64,000 nt of DNA from Diabrotica undecimpunctata (taxonomy: Eukaryota > Arthropoda > Insecta > Coleoptera > Chrysomelidae): contig NC_092806.1 of assembly GCF_040954645.1 (NCBI RefSeq), forward strand, positions 72,976,141 through 73,040,140. Reading direction: 5' to 3'. Below, one piece after another: positions 56,090 to 64,000 of this stretch (positions are counted from its first letter, which is position 1; each line of letters starts with the position of its first letter). A program made the translations under genes and the position numbers. The notes below the pieces were generated by a model that worked only from the letters and a program-made list of their open reading frames with translations, did not search any database and was not told the origin of the DNA.

Positions 56090-58100
56090 CATTAATTCAG
56101 CTCCTTCCATCGACAATATTCGCGACATTCTTCAACAAATAATACAGTATCATATCTACATAGAAATAAGCACTAATGTAATGAATAGTGCAAGTGAGTG
56201 TTTCCATGCAGTTTTCTTCAGTTTTACTTGCTTTTTTATTTCTTCGGACAACCAGGCTTCCTGTTTCTTTATTGTCTTTTTTAATTGTACCACAAACTTC
56301 CTTAGCTGTATCCAATAGTAGATTATTGTGGTTGATCCATAGGTCGTTAATATCATTATTGTTTTCTGTTTTTTTATTGTTCTAATAGGTTTTTTGTCTA
56401 CTTTTTTCTCAAATATTTTTGTCACTTCCTTGTTTCTTTGCTTATGCGTTTTTATGTTTCTTTTTTAATTGGTTTTTCCTTTTCTGTACTAGGCATTTTT
56501 TTCTTTGTGATTTCTTCTCGTACCTTAGTTTCTATCATGTAATGATCGCTACTTATTTTGGATCCTCTGTGTACATTTGTATTCATTACTTTTCTTGTAT
56601 CATTGCTTTCAATTAGTAGGTATAAAATCAATTATGGATTTTTCATTTCGACTTTTGACTTCTCGAGTATATTTGTGGATTTCTGTATTTAAAACTGTAT
56701 TAGTTATTGCCATATTGTATAAAGTGCAAAATTCTATTAATCTCCTTCCATTGTTATTTCCGGTCATTTCTCTATATAACCCTACACGCCTAGTGTATAT
56801 TTCGTCTTTTATTCCGACTCTACTGCTGAAATCCCCTGCAACATTGATTTTGCGCGCTTAACTGACATGCAAAATCGACGGTCGCTTCAAGCGTTGTTTC
56901 TAAGAGAACCGTTCATTCTATATAAATAATGCTTATAAACTTTTTTGTTTAAAATTATCCCAGCTACATTTTTTATTTAAAACATTTCTTTCTACGGTGT
57001 ACAGTTTCTCAGTTAATCGTTTTTTTTTGCGTTTTTCCTCCCTACGAGGGGGACTTCAGGGGGAAGCCCGGGGGTAAAAGTGGTAAACTTTTGTGCATCT
57101 TTTTTGGAATCCAAAAATTAATATTCTCTGAAAAATTCAGCTTGTTCGTATGATTTTTAGGGGTCAACTCTCTGACGACTCTTTTTTTCTTACTTGATAT
57201 GAATATGTGTTTCATTCTTTCCATTCTTTAATTTAATTTATTCGTGTTCGTTGTCAGTTGTGCCTTTGTCATATACCTTGTTTTTTACTACAAATTGTCT
57301 CCATTTTTCCGGCTTTTCTTTCTTCTCCGCTACTCGCTGTTTTTTTGCATCTCAATATTTTTAAAAATGCCTTTCTTTTTGCATCTTTATTCCCCTTCGT
57401 CTATGATATGATATAATATATGACTATGATATTTTTAAAACCAATTTTTTGCGTTTTACCGTTTCCCTTGAGTTCTTTATATTTTTTATGTCGTTTCTCA
57501 TTTCTTTTTCTTTGGTTGTAAGATCACCATTTATGAATACCTTTTCTCGCTTTATTTTTCAGCTTTTTTTTTTGCACAATTCTATTTTTTTCCACGTGTT
57601 CTCTTATTTTTAGTAAAGTCTCTGTCCTAGTTAGTCTGCTCTTTCTACATTTAGTTCCTCGTTTAGGTATATTCTTATAAAATTTGTCATTTTTCTTTTA
57701 TTTCCTCTTCATCTCTATCAATCTTTAATCCAGTTTCCTTTTCCAATCTATTTTCCATCTCATTTAGACGTTGCTTTGTATTTTCTAATTCCTCTTTTAT
57801 TTTCAGGTCTGACTTTTTTAATTCTATTATCTCTTCGTCATATTCTCTATTTTCTTTAAACTTTTGTCTAAGCTCTTTGTACATATCTCTTAGAAGGTAT
57901 GCATCACGTCATCTCTTTCAGATTCTTCTTTTCTCTTTCGGCTAGCAGGGTTTTCTTATTCTTTATAAAAGGGGATATAGAATCCCTTTCTTTTCTTTTA
58001 CATAATCTGACGTATTCGCTTCGCAGTCTGTTTTCATTTTTTACAAACAGCAGGAGTGCGGAAGGAGTTGTTTCCACCTCAACAGTTCACAGAACTCACT
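56090..58100 (-). mobile_element. LINE fragment: ORF1-like coiled coil and endonuclease domain
   Basis: From right to left on the minus strand: 57884-57687 encodes a coiled coil ('EYDEEIIELKKSDLKIKEEL', 'TKQRLNEMENRLEKETGLKI'), followed by decayed 'INGDLTTKEKEMRNDIK'-type sequence (57545-57450), as in ORF1 proteins of some insect LINEs. Next comes the endonuclease region: 'VAGDFSSRVGIKDEIYTRRV' near 56840-56780 (catalytic Asp in GDFSSR), 'NGRRLIEFCTLYNMAITNT' and 'SRNEKSIIDF', and 56425-56156 gives the region after the endonuclease. RT is missing. Frames are broken in several places. Confidence 0.65.
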
Positions 58101-58829
58101 CCTGTCAATTCTGTCTTTTCAATCATTTCAATATACGCGTTTAAATTAATTAGCCGTTAATTGTTTAAATCAATGCTATTTTATACGACTTTATGTACAC
58201 ATAGGCAACGTCGCAATTTTGTTTTAAAGATTTAACGCAGTTTTGGTGAGTTGGAAGGCAATGTTGTCTTTTTGTGGCATTTTTTTGAAGGCATTTTGTG
58301 TCAATTTCTACTAATGAAATTTTTTTTTAGTTTTTTACTAATGAAATTCACCAATTTTATTATTTATTTTGTCTCTTCACTATCATTGTCAATTTATCTT
58401 ATATATCACTTCTGCCGAATTATTCTCCTTTATTGGAGTCCCTGTTTTTAGAGTTGTTTATAGACGGAAAATAAGAATTTTTTTTTTAACCAACGCAAGG
58501 TTGCCAACAAATAAAGTACTAACTAATATAGTAAATGTTTTCTAAAATAAACCAAAAGATTTGCAGGAAACTATGAGAAAACACTCCGTAATCATCCCAA
58601 TATTGAAGCTCTTCAGCTACTGAGCAACAAGAGGTTAACAACAAGACTCATGAGGATTAAGCCCTTTGATCTAGTTTAGTTTCCAATATTGCATATAAAA
58701 GAATGAGTTCAGTTTTCAGTGTTATATGCAACATCAGAGGAAATGCCGTGCTTAGAAACTTTTATGTTAGTGACTAGTGCAACAATTTATGTTTTATGCG
58801 ATGTAAGGAACATCCGCATGTAAAGCTTA
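58101..58829. other. Stretch without recognised genes
   Basis: AT- and T-rich DNA. A short coding-like run on the + strand at 58570-58660 ('YEKTLRNHPNIEALQLLSNK', broken) may be the upstream RT of the LINE remnant that follows. Nothing else recognised. Confidence 0.4.
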
Positions 58830-59850
58830 AATCAATATTGTTTCTTATCCTTACAAACTACCAAAATTACCCTTGCGAATGATTCATCCATCCTCAGCAA
58901 ATACTTTAAGAAATGGAGATTACAACCAAGTACTACAAAACTAAAGTATCAACTTTTCATTTGAACAACAGGCTAGCAAACACGGAAATACGAGTGTATC
59001 TTTATAACAGACTATTTAAACACAATGAATACCCGAAATATCTTAAGGTTACTCTAGACAGAACGTTAGAGAACACCTTATAAAAATACCAGCAAAAGTA
59101 AAACACGTAACAACATAATACATTAACTCTGTGACCCTATATAGGGGTACACAGCATCAATCTTAAGATCCACTGCTTTTGAGCGGATGTATCCGCTGGC
59201 AGAATACTGTGCACGGGTGTGATTGATTAGCAGGCTTATACATCTGGTCGATATACAGCTAAACCGTGCATTGCGTATGATATTTGGCACAATTATGCCC
59301 ACCCCCACAATGTGGCTACTTACCCTTAGTAGCATAGCTTCACCTAACCTACGCCTCGATCGGGTAAAAGTAAAACAAAATAATGGATAATTGTCCACTT
59401 CTAGTTCACAGTCCACAACGGCATTCCCGATATTCTTGGAAATCGGCTCTGATCCAGGTGACCTCCCCGAAATCTGCTCAAGCGCTTTATTCCAATTTTG
59501 ACTTGAATGCCTGATGGAGACAACGTTGGGAAAGTAAATTGAATTCGTACTACCCTAGTTTACTGAACATAGTAGATAAACCTGACGGATTTGAAAGTCC
59601 TCGCAAGATTTGGACAACACTTAATGGAATCAGATCAAACTGCGGAAGGTGCGCCGTTTCCCTCTATAAATGGGATAAACTTCCCTCGCCTTTCTGTGAT
59701 TGTGGAGCTGCGAGACAGACGGTCTAGCACATAGAACAAAACGGCCCACGCAGATCACGCAGAGGCGATTCTAAAGACTTATTAATGGCAATCGAAGAGT
59801 CAATAAAATATTTTTATAAAAATACTGGACATCTGTTTGTAAATTAAATA
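58830..59850 (+). mobile_element. Jockey-like LINE C-terminal remnant
   Basis: Readable blocks on the + strand: 'SKYFKKWRLQPSTTKLKYQL', then 'NEYPKYLKVTLDRTL', 'YPLAEYCARV'-like (59190-59220), 'QLNRALRMIFGTIMPTPTMW' (59245-59310), 'LTLSSIASPNLRLDRVKV' and a terminal zinc-binding motif ('NCGRCAVSLYKWDKLPSPFC', 'DCGAARQTV', then HI). It ends near 59850 with 'YKNTGHLFVN'. There are many frame changes. The minus-strand frame over 59123-59416 is a shadow. Confidence 0.75.
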
Positions 59851-60467
59851 ATTTGTAATGTATGAATGTAAATTGAATATTATCTATTCTGTGATGTAAG
59901 CCATACGCTAAATAAAAATAAATCGTAAGTTAGAATAAAATTACTTATTGGTCTAAAAACAGACGAAACTAATAATGTATATTGTAGGTGCGGCTGAAAA
60001 AAAATGTGGAATATACAACAAATTCATGGCGAAAAACTTTATTTTAACATGATAAAAAGCTTGTCAAATTTTATAAAATAAACATAATACATAGAATATT
60101 TGTATAATAATAACTTGTCAATGTGTAAAATTTAATACGTTTTGCGAGAGTGTGTTGTTTGTGTAGAAAAGACAGGCCATGTTCGATAGGTCATACATTA
60201 GCTAGAACATAACCAATGAAATAAATAGCTGCTGAAATTAACACTTGACGCAATGGGGCCTGCCGCTATCTACTTGGAATGACTGGTCCTTCATGATAGG
60301 TTTCGAGCATTTCTGAAACGAAATATATTCATTAAAATCCTGTACTAAATAATAATATAATAGATTAAGTTGTTTAGTTTAAAATTAAATTAATCTCGCG
60401 TACAAAGTTCTAACAAATATATACGCTATAAATGGCAATATTTTATAGCCATTTTTTTTATCTTCAG
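59851..60467. other. Intergenic stretch without recognised features
   Basis: AT-rich. It ends in a pyrimidine-rich tract and AG that could be a splice acceptor (see 60468). Confidence 0.4.
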
Positions 60468-60647
60468 AGTAAGAATGGTTATCTAAAGGAAAGTGATAGA
60501 AGAGGGCCAGTTACGTGTAAAATACGAACAGAGATATATACACCAATATATTCAAACAAAATACTAAAGTATAAAAAAAAAGAAAGACGTATTATGTACA
60601 TAAAAGAAATTATTAAAAATAATATTGGAGGCTTGTTCGTACTGTAA
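60468..60647 (+). CDS. Candidate terminal exon (weak)
   Basis: A good acceptor-like sequence (attttttttatcttcag) precedes 60468. The frame from there is phase 0 and gives 59 residues ('SKNGYLKESDRRGPVTCKIR', 'TEIYTPIYSNKILKYKKKER') to TAA at 60645-60647, followed by an AATAAA near 60668. Its phase fits the donor of exon 5, so it could be an alternative last exon of the host gene, or belong to another gene, or be chance. No known family. Confidence 0.3.
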   Translation, partial: SKNGYLKESDRRGPVTCKIRTEIYTPIYSNKILKYKKKERRIMYIKEIIKNNIGGLFVL

Positions 60648-61364
60648 AGGGGTCATAATGGTCTAAAAATAAAAGTTAACGTATTGTAGCAGTTTGTGCT
60701 AAAAATATGACCGAAAACTTGGCACTCTTTCCGAATTAGTTATGGTAAAATGACACTTGGCAGAAACAACATATCAGTTTGTTATGCAAATAATATCTAA
60801 TGGTAGAGCGGTGTTTCTTGTCAACAAATTAAGTCTATTTTCTTTTAGGAATTTAGAAACCATGTAAATGTCAAGAGGATTCCAACGGTAATATTAATAT
60901 TGTAAAATTTGTAGTCTTTATTAATACGTCTATAATACTTTCAGACTAATCAAAGTTACAAACATTCACGGGATACTTCGTAAAATATTTTAAGAACGTA
61001 ATAAATAAAAAAATGTTCAAAAAGAGTATGAAAGTATATATTTGTCACTCTCAATATCTTTATAAACGTAAAAAGGAAATTAAACAAGATGTCAGTCAAA
61101 TTAACACATTTGTAATTTAAAAAAGATGTATAGGGTATTGATGGCAGCTTAAATATAATAAAATGTAAGAGAAAATTTGAGTTCTGATGAAGTACAGAAA
61201 GACAAAAGGATAAAAATTTTTAAGTTTTAAGTTTTAAGAATTATTCTCATTCCACGGTTCTGTAATTTTTGTAGCATGTTAAGTTTGTTAAGGTTAAATA
61301 AATATAAGATTGATGAGCAATAGTCAAAATGAGATTGAATAATTGTGTTATATACTGTTATTTT
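60648..61364. other. Intergenic AT-rich stretch
   Basis: No features recognised. Confidence 0.5.
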
Positions 61365-62020
61365 TGACTATATTGATAAATTTTGAGATATTCTACTCAG
61401 AAAGTAAAGTTTTTTTGATATTTTTTTATGAACGTACTCGAAGTGACTCTCAAAATTCAGAATATTGTTAAGCTGGAATCCCAAATATTTAACTGTTGTG
61501 ACAATTTCAATTTTTTCATTATTAATATTTAAATTTATGATTTCATAATCAAGCAACCTATATTTATGTTTGGTAGTGAAAACCATTGCCTTTGTTTTTT
61601 TCACATTCAACTTCAGTTTATTCATTTTTAAATATTTATTAACCATATCTAAAATAGTGTTCATTTTTTGAATAGCTACATTAAAATTTTCATCATTACA
61701 ACAGATTAGAGTATCATCGGCAAAAAGATTAATAATGTCACAAATTACAAAAATATCGATATTGTTAATGTACAGAATAAATAAAAGGGTACCTAATACA
61801 CTACTTTGAGGAATCCCTGTATTACTATCCATTTCAGATGACAATTGGTCTTTAAAACGAACTTTTTGTTTGCGATCTTGTAAATAATTTTCTAACCACG
61901 AAATTACTGTACCTCCTATATCATACTGTTTAAGTTTAGAAATCATTATTGTCCTGTCAATGGTTTCAAAAGCTCTTTTTAAATCAAGAAATACACCGAC
62001 TACTTACTTATTTTTATCTA
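61365..62020 (-). mobile_element. LINE RT core fragment (CR1/Jockey-like)
   Basis: A 192-codon open frame (61368-61946, minus) with the upstream block 'VGVFLDLKRAFETIDRTIM' (first catalytic Asp) readable to about 62015 past no stop in that stretch. It includes 'GIPQSSVLGTLLFILYINNI' (box B, with Ser for the usual Gly) and 'INLFADDTLICCND' with both catalytic aspartates, then 'KTKAMVFTTK' and 'TVKYLGFQLN'. The 3' part after the palm is missing. It is well preserved compared with its neighbours. Confidence 0.8.
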
Positions 62021-62219
62021 AATTACTCTTTATGTGACATAATGTAACATAATGGTCTATAGCTATTTGCACATTAACCACCATTGTCCACTATTTTATA
62101 TTTTATATGTGTGTTAAATGTTGAGTGTCTATGCTTTTATAAATAATCTCAACGACTAGTAAGTTGCACTGGAAATTTGTGATATTTTATAAATATTTAC
62201 ATTTTTTTTCTTATTACAG

Positions 62220-62270
62220 TGTCTTGAAAAAGGAATAAAACCATTCCGAAAGCTAGATAAAAAGTCATAA
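62220..62270 (+). CDS. Candidate short terminal exon (very weak)
   Basis: After the acceptor-like 'tttttttcttattacag' a 16-residue frame (CLEKGIKPFRKLDKKS) runs to TAA at 62268-62270. The tract is typical, but the frame is short and its partner exon is unknown. Confidence 0.15.
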   Translation, partial: CLEKGIKPFRKLDKKS

Positions 62271-62364
62271 GAGTGTTTCATTAACATCCCGGCCAATTTT
62301 CTGACTGCAACCCTAATAAACTGTGTTGTTTGTTTATATTGATAGTCCCTAATATCCAGTAATT

Positions 62365-62366
<2 letters not shown>

Positions 62367-62413
<47 letters not shown>
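62367..62413. repeat. (TA)n microsatellite
   Basis: About 23 units, directly before the Penelope-like element. Confidence 0.95.
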
Positions 62414-62415
<2 letters not shown>

Positions 62416-62419
62416 TGGT

Positions 62420-63520
62420 ATGTTTTACAGGAACTAACAGACAACTTGACCAATTCTTATCGTATAATTCACTCCATAGTCATATTGAATCCACAATAGA
62501 AACAGAACTGAATCAATCCATAAATTTTCTAGATTTAAAAATATCAGACTTAAAAACAAATATGAGTTTTCCGTATTTCATAAACCTACCCATACTGGCA
62601 CAACTACACAATTCATCATCCCATCCTACACAACATAAATTGGCTGCCTACCCTAGCATGTTAAATAGATTAATAGAAATTCCCATGTCAAAAAATAACT
62701 TCGAGGACTTAAAAACAAATATAAGTTCTCCCTATTTCATAAACCTACCCATACTGACACAACTACACAATTCATCATCCCAAATTACACAACATAAATT
62801 GGCTGCCTACCATAGCATGTTACATAGATTAATAGAAATTCCCATGTAAAAAAATAACTTCGAGATAGAACTGAATATCATTAAGCAAATAACAGTAAAC
62901 AATGGGTACAACGAACACACAATAAATAAAATTTTAAATCGAAAACTACATAAGAAAGACCTGAAGTTAGTATTTCCACCACTAGAGATAAAACCAAGTA
63001 CCTTCTGCTCGATTAACCAGCTTTTAGAAAAAACAACAACTTAAGCAAATTTATTAAGAACAAGAGTCAAAAGGTGTATACAAACTTAAATGTGGCGACT
63101 GCCCAAAAACTTACATCGGTCAAACTGATAGAACTTTTATCAAACGTATAGCAGAACATTAAAGGGCTTCTAATAATAGAAAAACAGACTCTAGGTACGC
63201 ACTTTACCTTCTAGACCATAATCATTATTTAATGACGAATTTCAAATTCTTCACATTCAAAATAAAAGCCTTAAGCTGTCTTTACTACAATCTATGAAAA
63301 TCAACAAATTTAAAAATACAGACATAATTCTGAATGACCAACTTGAGACAAACAGTTCTCCCCTCCTAAACTTATTTAGTTAAAGACTATAAAGTGTAAA
63401 CACATACCAAAAATAGATCACTTGAGAAAAGCACTATGTCCGAAACAGTTGTAGTGATAATAATTTAAAATAAATTTTGTGGATGTATTGAAAATAAAAG
63501 TTTTCAGTGTTTTATTGTTA
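62420..63520 (+). mobile_element. Penelope-like element, RT C-terminus and GIY-YIG endonuclease
   Basis: The + strand encodes the end of a Penelope RT ('ETELNQSINFLDLKISDLK', 'TQHKLAAYPSMLNRLIEIPM', then 'ELNIIKQITVNNGYNEHTIN') and, after a frame change, a GIY-YIG domain ('GVYKLKCGDCPKTYIGQTDR', 63073-63132) with the arginine/histidine helix 'FIKRIAEH'. The segment around 62547-62864 is an in-frame tandem duplication (period 159 bases, 53 codons). The element tail at 63410-63460 ('cacttgagaaaagcactatg') resembles known Penelope 3' ends. RT palm is absent. Stops make it dead. Confidence 0.85.
62547..62864 (+). repeat. Tandem duplication inside the Penelope-like ORF, 2 x 159 bp
   Basis: The unit starting gacttaaaaacaaat at 62547 repeats at 62706 with about ten substitutions. 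Because 159 is a multiple of three, the reading frame is kept; the second copy ends in a stop that replaces a Ser codon of the first copy. Confidence 0.9.
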
Positions 63521-63599
63521 GATAAAATGAATTTCTATCAAGTAACAGTCGAATCCATCACATGTGAAAATATATATTAGACGAACATGCGCTAACAGG

Positions 63600-63765
63600 G
63601 TTGCGCATCTGCAAATCTGCTCAGAGTCATAACAAGCTTCCATAATAGACATGCGATAGGCAAGGGACACCTGCATCAAAGGGGCTGTTTCATGAAGACT
63701 TCTGCAGGTTCTGTAGTAGAGAGCCTGAAGAAGTGAATCATATCATCCATAACTTCTATAAAATA
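63600..63765 (+). mobile_element. LINE C-terminal zinc-motif remnant
   Basis: Near 63660-63755 the + strand reads 'GHLHQRGCF' and, one frame over, 'EDFCRFCSREPEEVNHIIHN', the C..C....E...H...H motif at the end of I/Jockey-type LINE pol proteins. Short and broken. Confidence 0.5.
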
Positions 63766-63914
63766 TTCAAAATAATAAAGGATTTTTCCATTATAACATA
63801 ACGTATTGTCCTTAATATGCTAATAACAAACGTAAGAATTGTAATCAGAATCCATATATACGTTTGATCTGTGTTTTAGCATAAGTATATCTAGGAAAAT
63901 TTAGAGTAACATAA

Positions 63915-64000
63915 TATTAATAATATTCATCATCATGAGATAGCGCTACAGCCCTTAGTGGCCCTTGGCGCCTCAAAACATCCTTCCACCTTTCCATATT
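63915..64000 (-). mobile_element. RTE-like LINE 3' end (cut by window edge)
   Basis: The sequence 'atgagatagcgctacagccc' and 'ttggcgcctcaaaacatcct' has the layout of the 3' end of minus-strand RTE-like LINEs, cf. the tails at 28077 and 15165. The rest lies outside the window. Confidence 0.45.

Noticed and set aside
1..64000. CRISPR arrays, tRNA, rRNA or bacterial operons
   Set aside because: No regularly spaced repeats, cloverleaf or ribosomal core sequences were seen; the sequence is clearly eukaryotic intronic DNA.

Overview
This window looks like intronic, transposon-laden DNA from an insect, most likely a large-genome beetle. That is an inference from AT-richness, (TA)n tracts, GT-AG introns and the mix of element families (RTE/Jockey/R1-like LINEs, Gypsy, Penelope, pogo, piggyBac, Harbinger, Ginger, mariner). 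No bacterial-style operon, rRNA, tRNA or CRISPR array was seen. Nearly all open frames outside six exons are mobile-element debris.

The only host gene I can support runs on the + strand: six exons at 1643-2022, 15578-15701, 19351-19587, 25058-25269, 47303-47600 and 54554-54598 (the exon continues beyond the stop). Each has AG/GT boundaries and all five junctions keep the reading frame (phases 2, 0, 0, 2, 0), giving 431 residues of an unrecognised, lysine/serine-rich protein whose 5' end lies left of the window. The last exon is odd: the spliced frame stops at 54596-54598 and, after two bases, an ATG opens a 106-codon frame (54601-54921) that runs to a polyadenylation signal. It could be a dicistronic transcript, a frameshift site or a one-base genome/assembly lesion.

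Intron 1 (2023-15577) holds a 5'-truncated LINE with a 12-bp target duplication, a Ginger/KRBA2-like DNA transposon with TATA duplications and a nested LINE piece, a split LINE, Gypsy gag and RT remnants, and three fold-back structures. Intron 2 is mostly featureless AT-rich DNA. Intron 3 has a decayed piggyBac with TTAA flanks and an inverted repeat. Intron 4 (22 kb) has two near-identical Harbinger copies plus a third terminal piece, a 2.8-kb LINE with a 12-bp target duplication, a Tc1/mariner-type remnant, a solo-LTR candidate, a long-TIR mariner-like element, a pogo tail, a long R1-like LINE and a Harbinger-type MITE. Intron 5 has an almost complete pogo-like element (48473-51520, TA duplication) and a Gypsy remnant.

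Downstream of the gene (54930-64000) are further LINE fragments in both orientations, a Penelope-like element with a GIY-YIG domain and an in-frame tandem duplication, and two weak candidate exons (60468 and 62220). The elements do not form a functional system with each other; the pogo element is the best-preserved autonomous-type unit, although its transposase has lesions.
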